A DNA stretch of 64,000 bases from Monarcha castaneiventris obscurior (GCA_026261815.1 JAMPIT010000300.1:1643501-1707500); one strand, 5' to 3'. Counted from the first letter of the stretch, positions 1 through 12,191 are shown. The notes: generated by a model from the sequence alone, not told the origin. Made by a program: numbers and translations.

Positions 1-1409
1 TGGAATCAATTTCTGGTGTGGTGCTTTTCCCTTCTGCCCCACGGCTCAGCCACGCTCTGCACTTTTGTGGTTTCACTCGGGTTTTTATCTCTGCTGCTGC
101 CCTAACACCCGGCCCTGGGTGAGCACCCCCGACCCTGTCCTGCCTGAGAGGGACACTTGTCCCTTTGCCCGTGTCCCCAGGGCAGGAATTCCCGCTGAGG
201 GACACCACAGGGGCAGCAGGATTTGTCCCCCCTTCCAGCTGGCAGTGGGAATGGAATCAGCAAGAAATTTTCTCCCGGAGGGAAGGGAGCCCTCCCCTTT
301 CCCTTTGGCTTTGGGGCTGCATTGGAAACCCTGTGCTGGACCCAGTGGCCATGGAGCTCCTGGAGGCACCTGAGGGGATCTCATCTTCTTCATCATCCCC
401 TGTAGGAAGTCAGAAATCCATCCTCTTCCTCATCCCCTGGAGGAAGTCAGAACTTCAGCCCACAGGGACACGATGCCTGTGGCTCTGTGAGGATTCCCTC
501 TCCGGGACAGCCCCAAGCACAGCAGCTCAAACCTTCCCACCCTCGCGGCTTTGCAGTTTCCTGAGAACCCTCTTGCCCAAAATGGCTTCATCTTTGCAGT
601 TTTATGTAACTTTCCCCTTGTCTCCCCCTCCTCCCCTCGTGCTGATTCCTTTCCCTTTCTTCCCCAACACCTACAGACTGTATTATATCCTCTGATGCAA
701 AAGCCCCATTCTGCTTTCACTTGGAACCATGTAATGACAACAAGAAAAATAACAGTGACAGCTTTTATTTGGTCCTCCTCCTGCTGATGTTCTTGAAAAG
801 GAATTTCACATCCTGACTTCGGATCTCACATTGAAACCTCTTGGATTCCGCAGCTTTCTCGGTGAGGATTTTCTAAATCCTGTATTTTCTAAAGCCTTAT
901 TTAGGAGCCACAGGTCAGGCTGTGTCCTTGTTGGTTCAAGACCTGGCTCTAATCCAGGCATCCCTCTCCCAAAAACTTCCTCTCAGTTTGGAATTACCTG
1001 AGTGCTGCAAAGATGGATGTTGTGCTCTGAAGGCACGCGGAGCGTGGGCTCGTGGGCTTTGTGCTGTCTATTACAGAGGAGTTTCATTGAATTTCTGGGG
1101 GAATTTAAATCGAATTCCTCCAAAACAAATAAAGATGCATTATCTGGAGTGCTTTCTTCAGTCAAAGCTGAAGCAGCAGGTCCTGAGCTCAGGGATGTGC
1201 AGAGGGGCCCTGAGGCTGCAGGAGCCACATGTGGAGCAGGGAAGGGGTATCAGGGGGTACAGACCCCACTGGGGGTTAATCATGCAGGACAACCACCCCA
1301 AAAAATTCCATATCCTGACTTTTTCCTTTCTTCAGCCTGTTTGATGCTCATGTTCACACCAAGAACATTCTAAATGTTTGTCCTGAACACAATCCTGGTG
1401 TTCATCCCA
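1..1409. other. Unique non-coding sequence, no gene recognised
   Basis: No repeat family, exon or RNA gene could be recognised here. The left part is moderately GC-rich. The part from about 580 to 900 is more AT-rich and pyrimidine-rich. The only internal structure seen is a short imperfect duplication at 378-455. Open frames across it overlap on both strands and show no domain. Confidence 0.6.
378..455. repeat. Two-copy short tandem duplication (about 37 bp)
   Basis: Two adjacent imperfect copies share the core CATCCCCTG, a T/G change, then AGGAAGTCAGAA. The first core begins near 393 and the second near 433. It looks like a simple local duplication. Confidence 0.65.
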
Positions 1410-1873
1410 CTGCTGGAGCCAGGCCAGAGGAGGCTCCAGGATGAGCAGAGGGATGGAGCAGCTCTGCTGGGAGGAAAGGCTGGCAGAGCTGGGATTGTTC
1501 AGCCTGGAGAGGAGAAGCTTTGAGGTGACCTCACTGGGGCCTTGCAGGGCCTGAAGGAGCTGCAGAAAACATGGAGAGAGACAATTTCCAAGGGCTGGAG
1601 GGACAGGACCCAGGGAATGGCTTCCCACTGCCACAGGGCAGGGATGGGGAGGGATTGGGAAGGAATTGTTCCCTGGGAGGGTGGGCAGGCCCTGGCACAG
1701 GGTGCCCAGAGCAGCTGTGGCTGCCCCTGGATCCCTGGCAGTGCCCAAGGCCAGGCTGGACATTGGGGCTTGGAGCAGCCTGGGACAGAGGGAGGTGTCC
1801 CGGCCATGGCAGGGGTGGGATGGGATGAGCTTTGAATTTTCCCTTCCACCCCAAACCATTCTGGGATTCTCTG
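1410..1873 (+). mobile_element. CR1 LINE fragment, 5'-truncated, plus strand
   Basis: This is the 3' end of a CR1 non-LTR retrotransposon. It opens inside the decayed C-terminal part of the LINE ORF2 (endonuclease/reverse transcriptase polyprotein) with the CTGCTGGAGCCAGGCC block. It runs through the GGGATTGTTCAGCCTGGAG and CCCTGGATCCCTGGCAGTG blocks and ends at an ATTCTGGGATTCTCTG tail. In birds such copies are inactive, because 5' truncation during target-primed reverse transcription removes promoter, ORF1 and most of ORF2. The same blocks recur, often near-identical, in the other copies of this window, so this one belongs to the youngest local subfamily. Confidence 0.93.
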
Positions 1874-4687
1874 AACCTTCTCTCCTGCAGAAATAAAGTT
1901 GAGCTCTGCTGTTTGATTTATTCAGGAAAAACCAATATAATCTTTTCCCTCCAATCCTGGCTCACTGTTAAAGTTTAAGAAAGGATCCACCATTTGATTG
2001 GAGTTTTGGTGTGTCTGCCTTGCTGTAACTAAAATATCTTCCATGGCTGAGCATCCACGAGGCCAGAATTGGGTTGGCCATAATTAACACATCTCTGGAG
2101 GCCTTCACAGCATTTAATCACTTCCAACACAGCATCCAATGCCTCTTTTGGGAATCTGAAGGAGACTTTATATTGTTCTTTGCACCCTTCCGAAGATGGG
2201 AACCCAGAGCTTTCTCCAAACTCGAGAAATCTCTCACGCAGTGACAAGGAGATGAGAAGCTCTGAGTCTGCAGCTATTCAGGTAACTTTGCTCTGTCTCC
2301 TCCTTTCAAAGCCTGATTTTATTTCCCAGCCAAGTCCATTCCGGCTGTATCTGTTCCTGGGAACAAAAGGATGTTGTTCTTTGAGCTTCATTTGAAATGC
2401 TCTTCCATGGTCATTTATGAAAAGCATAAAAATAGCTTCAGTCCTGAAGCATGAGACACATCACCAAAAGCTATATATATATGTATATATATATAAATAT
2501 AAGAATAGATATTTGTGTGTGTTTGTGTGCAGTTTTTAAGGATGACATTCCCTTTTCTTGCCTGGCCATGTGGGGTTTATTTCTGCAAAGGGCGAAGTTT
2601 TTTTCCCAGTCTCACACAAATCACCAGGACTGGGGGAGCTGCAGCTCTGCCGTAACTCTGCCTGTAATTAATAAATCATCTGAAGAGCAGAGAGTAACAG
2701 GTCCATTTTGAGGGCCAACAAGAGACTTCTAAGTATAGAAGTCTTTGAAAAATTAAAATCAGAGTCCATTTTGGTGTCCGCTCGCAGCTCCTGGATTTCT
2801 GTTGCTCCAATCCATGGGGAAGCTCGAGTTTTGTCAATCTGAGCCCCCCTGCAGGTCCAGCAGATGGGAGTGGGAACCGGGCACGGCTCCAGCTCTGTGG
2901 AGCTCAGGGATGGACGTGTCCCTTTCCCAAGGATGGGGCTGGGGGCATTCCCATGGCTTTTCCCACGCTTTGCTGGAGCAGCCAGGCCGGTGAGAGCAGC
3001 ATTCCAAACCCTGATTTCTGGCTGCGTTTTGAGCCTCAGGTTGCAGTAAGTAATTAACTCTCTCTGCTACGCTCCTCCATCAAACTGAGACATTCTGGCT
3101 GCTTCTCTCCAGTTTTATTAAATAAAACTGGATCAAAAGATTATTTCCTACAAACCCAACACTGTCCCAAGGCTGGCCAGCCTTGGTGACCTGTGCAAGC
3201 TCTCCAGCTGCTCCAGCCATTCCCTGACACCTCCTGCCTGTCCCCCTGCTCCCAGAACCCAGCAGGAAAATCACTTTCCTGCCCTACCCTGGGATAGTTT
3301 GGAAATACACATTTCATTCTCCAAGGCACCTGAGCTGCCCATCTCCAGTCGCCTCCCTGGGCTGGCAGCTCTTGATTGTCACCCTGTGCCCCTGACTGCT
3401 CCCACTTCTCCACTGGCACAGTGATCCCAGCTCGTTCCAGGCTGGGATGTGCCTGGGAAGGTGCTGGGTGCTTCCTGCCCCCTCCCTGCCAGCCCAAGGC
3501 ACAGTGACCTGACCAATGTCTCCCCGGGCTGCTGATTTCCCTTGGAACAGGGACTACAAATTCCCTCGGCCTCGGAGGGAAGCCCATTTTTCAGTGCCAC
3601 TTGCAGGAGGACAGCCTGTCCTTCCTGCAGAGCCATCCCGGCGTAGCAGACAAACATTATGTAAATGTCTGCTCCACAGGCACACTCAGACACGCTTCTC
3701 CTGCTTCATTAGGTCATTGGCAGGGAACGTCAGCGCAGCCTCTCCGATCTGCATCCTTTCCATCAGAGGCTGTTTGCTGCTCGATGGCTGTTGTCCTGGC
3801 TGGGTTTTTAGGAGAAGGGATTGTTCTTGCTGCTGAGGACCCCACTGGAGGCCCAGATCTCCACGTGAGGTGTTTATCTGCTCTGTCTCCCCATCCACAC
3901 CTCTAGCGAAGCTGCACTGGAAGAAGAGAGAGGAAAAATAATTGCAAAGGATGAATGGAGTCAACCCCAGACTGGTCCTAGGGATCACAACACCCTCAGG
4001 CCCTTCCTTTTGTCCCCATGGTGGTCCCAGCTCACTTCTCCTTCACTCACGGGTTGCTCCAGAGCTCCAGGACAGGGATGAGAATGCTGTTCCCAGCAGG
4101 CACAGCCCACAGCCCCTGGGAAAGGGCTCATTTTTCCAACAATAAATGCATACAAGACACTCTGTGCAGCAATAACAATTTTCTTAAAAATGAAGTTTCT
4201 CTGCCAAAAGTCCTCGAATCTTGCTCTAATGACCCCATATCCTGCTGAGCAGTGCTGGCTTCCCGGGGTGCTCACAGGATGCGGGGGTTTAGGTTCATGT
4301 TCTGGTTTTACGGTGTTGTCCACGGTTTAGGGAGGTGCTGTTGTGTGCTGTCTCTGCACAGGTCCTGTGGCCATTCCCATATGGATTTCCCTGAGCTCAG
4401 CTCCTGCCCTTCCTGCTCTGGAGCTCTTCCTCCCAGTCCACCCAGTCCAAACCAGCCACATCTGCATGGCTCTGTCCTCATGCCACACCCCTTCAGCTGG
4501 TCACCTCCCATCTCGTGAGATTTCTTCCCTGAACCTTTGCCCAGGCCGTTTGCCCTCCCAGTCCATCAGGGATAGAGGAGGATGTCCAGCACTTTCTGGC
4601 ATGGAACGTTTTACTCAGAAGGAGCATAGGATGAGTGGTTCCCTCCCATTCCAGGGAAGAAAAATGACAGAAATAATAAATTTTGGC
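1874..4687. other. Unique non-coding sequence with an AT-rich left part
   Basis: About 1.9-2.8 kb is AT-richer than its surroundings and includes a TA microsatellite. The rest is ordinary GC-rich unique DNA. A minus-strand open frame at 2029-2247 gives a non-low-complexity peptide of 72 residues with no recognised domain. A short inverted repeat (8-bp arms, 6-base loop) lies at 2723-2744. I see no gene. Confidence 0.55.
2469..2503. repeat. (TA)n microsatellite
   Basis: An alternating TA run interrupted by a TGTA and an AAATA. It is a simple sequence repeat inside an AT-rich stretch. Confidence 0.9.
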
Positions 4688-5283
4688 CAAGGAGGCCGGT
4701 GGGATCCTGGATACATAGGGAAGAGCATTCCCAGCAGGTCAGGGAGGGATCCTGCCCCTCTGCCCAGCCCCGGGGGCACCTCTGGAGTGCTGTGTCCAGC
4801 TCTGGATCCTCAGCACAGCAGGGCCAGGGAGCTCCTGGAGCGGGGCTGGCAGGGGCTGCACAGCTGAGGAAGGGCCTGGAGCATCTCCGTGCCCAGGAAA
4901 GGCTGAGGGAGCTGGGACTCCTCAGCCTCAGAGGAGCCCCAGCTGAGAGGGGCCCTCAGCCCTGGCTGTCCCTGGCTGCAGGGAGGGCTCAGGGCAGGGC
5001 CCAGGCTCTGCTCCGGGGCCCAGCAGTGGCACAGAGGAACGGGCAGGGCCTGAGCCCAGCAATTCCCTGCACAGGAGGCACAACTCCTGCCCTGGGCAGT
5101 GCCCAGCCCTGAACAGAGCCCAGAGAGGCTGTGCAGGGTCCCTCCCTGGGGCTGTTGCAGAGCTGTGTGGGCACACTGCTGTGCCCTGTGCTCTGGGATG
5201 GCCCTGCTGGGGCATGCAGGTGGCACCAGGGGAGTGAGCCCCTGTGGGCCCTTCAGCCTGACCCAGCCTGGGGTTCTGTGGCC
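4688..5283 (+). mobile_element. CR1 LINE fragment of an older subfamily, plus strand
   Basis: The segment starts further upstream in the element than most copies here, with AAGGAGGCCGGTGGGATCCTGG. It passes through AGCATTCCCAGCAGGTCAGG, the CTGTGTCCAGCTCTGGAT block and GGCTGAGGGAGCTGGGACTC, all typical of the CR1 ORF2 C-terminal region. It ends near GGGTTCTGTGG. The 3' half (from about 4950) is diverged and differs from the young copies, so it is a separate, older subfamily. The frame encodes a decayed peptide only. Confidence 0.85.
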
Positions 5284-6777
5284 ACTCAGTGTCTGTGAGA
5301 ACTTGCCCAATTCCCTTTCCTGTGCCTGAAATCCTCTCCTCTTTTCTCCCTCTGACTCTTCCCACACGTTCAGGTGAGGGAGCTGATCCAAACCCTTGGA
5401 TTGTCCTGACTGAAGGCCCTCCCTTGGGCAGGAGACCCTCACCCCGTGCTCCCAGCATGAGAAGAACCTTGAATATTCCAAGTAATGCTTCTCCATCCCT
5501 ATATTTAATAATGCCATTCCCTTAAAATATGAAAAGCAGAGGGAATATAGAAGTAAATCTAGTGCCTCCATAGCATTATATAAGTAAATCTGGTGCTTAC
5601 CTGGAAGAAAGCACTGCAGGAATACTAAAAGTGAGTTGTTTGGTTTGACAGAGCAAAATGAGCACCTGCCTTCATTACTCTGCTGAAATATGGGCTGCTC
5701 CGAGGCATTTTGATAATTATTTGTGTCATACACTTATTTATTTATTTTGCCTTTAACCCAGCCTAGGCGTGCCAAGGGTTTTGTGGATAAATCCTCACAC
5801 TCTCTGTGTGTGTGTAGGAAGCTGCAAGAGTTCCCTAATTCTTTGTGGAATGACAAGAATCGTTTGTTTGTTGTTTTTATTTTAATCCTGAAAATGAACA
5901 TTGGTAATCACTGTTCTGCGGGGAGGCAGCTCAACACATTCCTGCAAACTCTGCTGAAAGCAAGCACGGGAGATTTCACCCTCGGAAAATATTTTGCAAA
6001 AAATAAGGCGTGAATTTGAACACACAAAATCAATTTTTTTTGCATCCTTGGCAGCGAGAGCCTCACTCAAATTCCTATTAAGCTCTGGGAAGGCTGTTTT
6101 GTGTCAGGAAAGACAAAGTCTTCCTTGGATTTTCTTCCACAGATGCCAGGCTTCTAATGAAAAACCCAGATCTGAGCAAAACTAGTGGGGTTCAGTGTTC
6201 CTTCTGTACCAAGCTGGTAATTAAAGACAGGGAAAAGGAATCCAAAACCCTAAAAATGGATGTGGGCCAAAAAATTTGAATTGGGAATGGGCAATGTCCC
6301 CAGCCCGTGGGTGTTTAACAGCCCTGTCCCTCAGTGGTGTCTCTGCAGACCTGGAATTTCCAGGGTAGGATGCACAGGAGGTTGTAGGGTGGCCATGGAA
6401 ATCTGGCTCCTGGATCCACAGAGGGAACCAGGATGGGGAATTCGGGTTTATACAGCTCCTGAATCCAAGGCACGAGTCAGCAGCAGGATTGCACCTCCCA
6501 GGGGTTGAGGCAACGAGGAGGAATGTGGGATGCAGCTGGAGCACCTTTTCTTTTAAAAATGTCCAAAAAATTATTCCTTTCATATTTTGGCTAGTGGAGG
6601 ATATTTCTTAGAGTCAGGAGGGAACAGGAGGGATGCACTGACCAGTGCCGGACTGGGAGTGCATCTGTGCTGTGTTTGTTTGTGTGAGGGAGCTGGGAAA
6701 GCACCAAATCCTTGGATATCCAGGTCTTCCATAGGCAACACATCCACAGGGTCCAAGTATGGGAGGGGAGACGACAA
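5284..6777. other. Unique non-coding sequence, AT-rich in the middle
   Basis: About 5.48-6.27 kb is AT-rich, with TTTATTTATTTATTTTG near 5735 and several poly-T and AAAT runs. The remainder is GC-richer. There is no recognisable exon, repeat family or RNA. Confidence 0.55.
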
Positions 6778-7085
6778 GGAAGAGGGAGAGAGATGATTTC
6801 CAAAGGACGGAGGGACAAGACACAGGGAATGGCTTCCCACTGCCACAGGGCAGGGATGGATGGGATATTGGGAAGGAATTGTTCCCTGGGAGGGTGGGCA
6901 GGCCCTGGCACAGGGTGCCCAGAGCAGCTGTGGCTGCCCCTGGATCCCTGGCAGTGCCCAAGGCCAGGTTGGACATTGGGGCTTGGAGCAGCCTGGGACA
7001 GTGGGAGGTGTCCCTGCCATGGCAGGGGTGGGATGGGACATTTAAGGTCTCTCCTAAGCCAAGTTGTCTGGGATTTTGTGATTTT
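6778..7085 (+). mobile_element. CR1 LINE fragment, plus strand (young subfamily)
   Basis: This short 3' copy begins at about GAAGAGGGAGAGAGATG. It carries GGATGGGATATTGGGAAGG, the CCCTGGGAGGGTGGGCAGG block and CCAAGGCCAGGTTGGACATT. It ends with TCTGGGATTTTGTGATTTT. It matches the copy at 1410-1873 almost base for base through the central 200 bp. Confidence 0.93.
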
Positions 7086-8271
7086 AAGTGCAAAGCTCCC
7101 GGAGTCAGAGGGAGGCTGAGGATGGGTCCCGTGGGAGCTGTGGGTGCTCTGGCCTCAGACCATCACTCATTCCTGGGGAATGAGTCCCTCCAAACTTGTT
7201 CTCCCACTGCTCTGAGTGTTTTGTCGGGATTCTCGAGGCAGGGAGAGCCTTCCCCTCCATCCTCTCCCCATGGGGCAGCAGGTCCCTGCTGGCACAGTGC
7301 CAGTGGCTCTGGCTGTGCTGCTCCAGGGCTCCGGGGCACCCTGGTATTGCCTGTCAGGGAGATTGGTGGCATCTGAGCTGCCAAACTTCCCGAGTCATTT
7401 CCAAAGCGCCGCTCGCCCGGCCCCGCTCACCGGTGATGAATGGAGTTATTATATCTGCACAATCTCATCCTGCCCCCCAGCAAAACTCCCCGCTGGCTGC
7501 AGCCGGGCTGGGGAGGGCTGGGGAGGCACACGGAGCTCTGATCACATCTGTCTTGCAGGGAGAGGGAGGATTGAGGGCTGCAATAAGCAACATTAAATAG
7601 CCGAGAGTGCGGGATTATAGCTCGGCTGCTGCGCTCTCCCAGCCGCTCTCCGTGGCCTTCCCACCATCCCTGGGCATCCCGGCCGTGGGTGGTGGTTCCT
7701 GGAGCTCTCCTCCCACCTTCTGGTGCATCTCCGGGGGAAAAATCAGCTTGGGTGGCCCTGAGGTGGGGTCACCTCACTGCAAAGGCAGGACTCTCTCCTG
7801 GTTGGGGGCACCAGTGGATGCAGTTCCCAGGCTCTTTTCTCTCCACCTCCACTTCCCAGCTTTGGGAATGCTGTTCCCACAGCAAAGACCAGGTGTCAGG
7901 GCACCTGCTGGAAATGACCTTTCCTCCATGCCCGTGCCGCCCAAAGGGGGCTCATTAACGAGTAAGAATCAGTTAATGCTCCCAGAGCTTTGGGAATGCA
8001 AATCATTCCTGGCTGAAGCCCCACCCGCGGTGTTCCCTCTGCAGCTGCAGCCAGGACAGACGTTCCTGGGACACAGAAGTCACCCCCAGGTAGCAGGAGG
8101 GTGCAAGCCTGGAGAAGGACTGCAGAGCATGGCCTGGAGCCCCAAAGGTTGGGCAGGAGCTCCTGGGCTCCTCCAGCTCCCACAGGGATGGTGCCACCGA
8201 TGGAAGGGGTGATGTGCATGTTGGGACTGGGGTTCAGGTGTCCTTATGGGCACAGGGATGGTGACCAGGCT
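7086..8271. other. Unique non-coding sequence with a low-repeat TAAT-containing block
   Basis: No gene is seen. Between about 7400 and 7640 the sequence changes character: CpG-containing and TAAT/TTAT-containing with no repeat similarity (for example GGAGTTATTATATCTGC near 7441). That makes it a weak candidate regulatory block. The rest is ordinary GC-rich unique sequence. Confidence 0.5.
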
Positions 8272-8463
8272 GTGGCCCTGGCACAGGGTGCCCAGAGCAG
8301 CTGTGGCTGCCCCTGGATCCCTGGCAGTGCCCAAGGCCAGGTTGGACACTGGGGCTTGGAGCAGCCTGGGACAGTGGGAGGTGTCCCAGCCCATGGAATG
8401 AGACGAGATTTAACGCCCTTTCCATTGCATTCCATGATTCTATGATCCCAGGATTCCATGATT
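8272..8463 (+). mobile_element. CR1 LINE 3' fragment with expanded tail, plus strand
   Basis: Only the last 190 bp of the element remain. It starts at GGCCCTGGCACAGGGTGCCC and ends in an unusually long run of the CR1 terminal motif: ATTCCATGATTCTATGATCC followed by CAGGATTCCATGATTT (8429-8463). The multiple tail units identify the plus-strand 3' end unambiguously. Confidence 0.94.
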
Positions 8464-8980
8464 TGTGTGCCAGAGGAGCAATCAGCAATGCCGGTGTCAC
8501 AAAGGGTGCGGGCAGCGTTCCAGCAGCGCGGGGAAGGATGGGGGATAGAATTCTATGGAAAAGGCACCTGGACACTCTCCCTCTGCGTGTTTTTACCCCC
8601 GCAGCCCCCGAGAGAGCCGCGGGTGGGCTCGGGGGTGCGGCAGCGGGCTCAGCATCCCCAGCCGGGGACTGGCAGCAGGGGCTGGCGCGGCTTGCGGCCC
8701 CCGGAGCCGGCCCTGGGGGCTGCGCTTCCCCTGCTCCCGGCGTGGGCTGTGGGAACCTCCGGCCCCGGCCCCGCACCGGCGGCGCGATGCTCCGCTGGAG
8801 CCGCGCTCGGGGAAAGTGTGGGAAGAAGGGCTGGGAAAGGCACGGCAGCGTCCCCCCGGAGCCGGGGCACAGCACAATTCCCACCCCCGGGAAGAGCAGA
8901 GCGGGGTTAACCCTTTGCGGGATGGGGAGGCCGGGACTGGGGGTGCGGGACGGGACTCGGTGCCTGCCCCGACCCGAACG
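8464..8980. promoter_or_regulatory. CpG-rich block, CpG-island-like
   Basis: From roughly 8580 to 8830 CpG dinucleotides are frequent (GAGCCGCGGG, GGCGCGGCTTGCGG, CACCGGCGGCGCGATGC) in very GC-rich DNA. Methylated bulk bird DNA loses CpG, so this could be an unmethylated island or promoter. No TATA box or clear first exon with a splice donor was identified. The block abuts a minisatellite, so repeat-linked GC drift is an alternative explanation. Confidence 0.4.
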
Positions 8981-9349
8981 AGGGGCACCGGGACACCCCT
9001 GCCCGTCCCTATCCAAACAGGGGGCATTGGGGACACCCCTGCCCGTCCCTATCCAAGCAGGGGGCACCGGGACACCCCTGCCCGTCCCTATCCAAACAGA
9101 GGGCACCGGGACACCCCTGCCCGTCCCTATCCAACCAGGGGGCACCGGGACACCCCTGCCCGTCCCTATCCAAGCAGGGGGCACCGGGACACCCCTGCCC
9201 GTCCCTATCCAAACAGAGGGCACCGGGACACCCCTGCCCGTCCCTACCCAAACAAGGGGCATTGGGACACCCCTGCCCGTCCCTATCCAAGCAGGGGGCA
9301 CCGGGACACCCCTGCCCGTCCCTATCCAAACAAGGGGCACTGGGGACAG
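8981..9349. repeat. 39-bp minisatellite, about 9.5 units
   Basis: A tandem array whose unit reads approximately GGGGCACCGGGACACCCCTG then CCCGTCCCTATCCAAACA. The GACACC core recurs at 8992, 9032, 9071, 9110, 9149, 9188, 9227, 9266 and 9305, every 39 bp except one 40-bp step. A degenerate last unit follows at 9345. Units differ at a few sites (AAACAG, AAGCAG, AACCAG). Because 39 is divisible by 3, all frames stay open and produce artificial 13-residue repeat proteins on both strands. Confidence 0.97.
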
Positions 9350-12191
9350 CTTTTCCCACCCCTGCCCGTGCCAGGGACACTGTGGCAGCCCTGCCCACAG
9401 GAGCATCCTCACAGCGATGCCACCAGCATCAGCTTTGACCCCTCATTAAAAGCTCAGAGTGACCGAGCAGCGAGTCCCAGGGAGGGCTGGAAAAGGCTTT
9501 TGCTGTCGTGTCCAGGTGGGATCAGAGGCTGGAAACCCAACAAGGCACTTTCTCATCCTGGAACAGCACCACAGGCCCCCTTCCTCCCCGAGTGACAGCC
9601 CTGCCAAGACACTGTCACACATTCCCAGGCAGCATTAGAGGAGCGGGGAGCGATGGCAGCGAATTTGCATTAAAAATGGTCACGTTGGCATTTGCTTGGT
9701 GCTGAACATTGCTGCTCTTCAAAGCAGCACACATTTCACAGGGAAAGGAGAGGAAGGAGCACACTGTCCCAGGTATGAGACCGATGCTTTTGTCCCGAGC
9801 AATTTTCATCTTAAGAATAAAAGAACTGCATAAAGGAAAATACTGCTGAGCACGTTGGTTTGCAATTTTCCAGCCTTTAAAGGCTGGTCCCATCACTTTC
9901 CTCCCAGAGAGGTTTGTTCTCTGGCCCCTGAGGACACTGTTTCCTTGCCAGATCCTAATTTTCAAACCTCAGCTCTTTCAGCCCGTTCCAATAAACATCA
10001 CAAGAATGTTGCTAAATAGGGAAAGCGCTTTTTTTTTTTTTTTGTTCTCCTTAAGCCTTAAGAAGGAGGGAAAGATTTTGTTAAATGTTAAAAAAAGGAT
10101 TACTGCGGGCTGAGGCGCTGTTTATCCAAGCAGGGAGGGTTTGCAGAGGTAAGGAAGGGTTAAACCTATTAGAGCTGGGGCAGTGGGCCTGGATGAGGCT
10201 GGAAAATCAAGGAATGTTGGTAGTGGGGGTGGAATGAGTGGGATGTTTGCAGTGCCCCTGTGTAGTTCCCGAGGATGGGATGAAAATGCCCATGACCATC
10301 AGTCTGTTTCAGGCCGATTCAAGGCTCTTGCTTGTCCTTTCCTATATTCCAACATCCCTGCTCCATCCCCACCAGGCCAAGGCTGTGGCTTTGGGCACGG
10401 GGAGCAGACTCTGAGCCTGCCTGAAGAATGCCACACTTATTAGTGATTATTTTAATGAAGTGAAAGCTCATCAGTGGCTCTGGAAACGGAGAAGCTGCTG
10501 GAAAGCTCCAGCTGCACCGTGCTGGGGACTCTGGGCTTGGCTGAGTGACCCTTTGTGGCATCACCGGGGTGGCTGGGGAAGCCCAGCTTCATTCCCTGGA
10601 ATGTTCCAGCAGCTCCATGGGTGAGCAAACCCCCAAAAGGAGCCACTAAAGCTTTGAGAGAAACCCAAAACCCTGGAGTAGAAGATGCTGCAGGAGCTGC
10701 AGGGCTTTGCCCTCTCAGGGGGAGGTGAGAGCTGAGTTGATTGGGGTGGAAAATTCCTGAGATTTGCAAGTTAAAGAGAGACAAATGAGTCGTAAGAGGT
10801 CGGTGCTTTCCTGGGTCAGGGGCTTTATCCAGCCATAAATTCCTTGCTTGTTCCCAGGATGTGGAAATTTGGCGTTTCCTGCCTGAGCTGATGAGGTTTC
10901 CTGGCTCGAAGTGTGGCCTGGGAATGCCTGGAAATGCTGGGAAGGGAGGAGCGTTAATCCAGGGATAGCACCTGCATGGAGGGTAACCACGCATCCCGAA
11001 TTTTGTGCAATTCCAAGTGTAACACAGCGATGATTCGATGTGCTCACACACCTCATGAAAATGATTTGAATTTAATGCAAAAATAAGCATCTGTGACCAT
11101 CTCGATCCCTGACCCATCTGCCTATTGCAGCGGATCCCAGAGGCTGGAATTCTGTTCCTAAATTCCCCACCACAACATGGAATCTCATTTTAACTCGTGG
11201 TTTTCTTTCTCTTTTTCCTGCTCCTCTATTTGCGATTTCAGTCAGCCGAGCACTTGCCACGCACTGAGACATCCCTTTAACTCCCATTCCTGGATGTAAT
11301 TTCTCGGAATTTTTGTGAAATCCATCTGCATGGATCCCAGGGCATACAAATCCAATGACACCATTCTAATCAGCCTTAAATGCTGCAGCAGCCCGCTCCC
11401 ATTTAAGCTAATAGCTCCCAGCAGGCAAAGGTTGTTATCCTTTATGGACCAGCCCTCTGGGGAGCCACAGGGAACAGCTTGGAACAACAGGGAATGCATT
11501 TGGAAGTTGCCAAACTTTACTTACTGCCTCGCAGGGCCTTGGGATTTGGGGATTTTTAATTTTTTTAAAATTTATTTTCCCTTCCCTACGTGCACGGCAA
11601 AGATTTCTGAGCTCGTCTAAAATGGGAATTTCAGTTTGTGATTGCAAATTCCCAGGGTTATCGGCTCTCACCTGTGTGGGCACCTGGAACATCTTGGATT
11701 ATCTGTTTTTTAGCAGAGGAGAAAACTCGAGGGACCTCCAGCCTGAGAAATCCCGGCGAGCTGTGGGGATTCACACGTGGCCTTCCAGGCAGGGAGGTTG
11801 GAGGCAAGATCCTTGGGAATGCCAGAGCTCTGCTAACAGGTTTGTAAATGGAGGTGCTTTGCTTTAAAAGGGGATATTTATTGGGCGTGCCGGTGGAATG
11901 AAAACGAGCACAGATGGGGGATAAATCTCCCTGAGCAGCAGTGCAGCACTCCCGGATCCTTCAATATGCAGATTTTAGCACCTTTAGGCCTTCCCAGCAG
12001 CTCTGGGGGTGGGACAGGAGGCCTCACCCAGCACAGGAGGAGCTGCCAGCTCCTGTCCAGCCACTGCCTTTCCCAGCTGCTTGGAATTTCCCAGGATCTG
12101 ACACTGAGCTTTCTCCACATTGGTCCCTGCTCAGAGGCTGGGCCAGTAATGAGGAGAGGGGTTTGGATGAAAGGAAAATATTTCAAGGAAT
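9350..12191. other. Unique non-coding sequence
   Basis: No gene or repeat family was recognised. A T run of about 14 lies near 10029. AT-richer patches occur at about 9.66-10.1 kb, 11.0-11.3 kb and 11.5-11.7 kb, the last containing TTTAATTTTTTTAAAATTTA. Nothing resembles an exon with an open frame and paired splice sites that I can defend. Confidence 0.55.

Noticed and set aside
2723..2744. Possible microRNA hairpin
   Set aside because: The stem is only 8-10 bp with a 6-base loop, too short for a microRNA precursor.
4810..5733. 307-codon minus-strand frame
   Set aside because: It runs antisense through an old CR1 fragment and into unique DNA; no domain.
8981..9349. CRISPR-like regular spacing
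   Set aside because: Units are contiguous tandem repeats without unique spacers, and the genome is vertebrate. The same holds for 20886-21136 and 49352-49480.
8234..9412. 392-codon minus-strand frame (and 335-346-codon plus-strand frames) with 13-residue repeats
   Set aside because: They translate a 39-bp minisatellite on both strands plus a CR1 fragment. No start context, domain or splice structure supports a gene.
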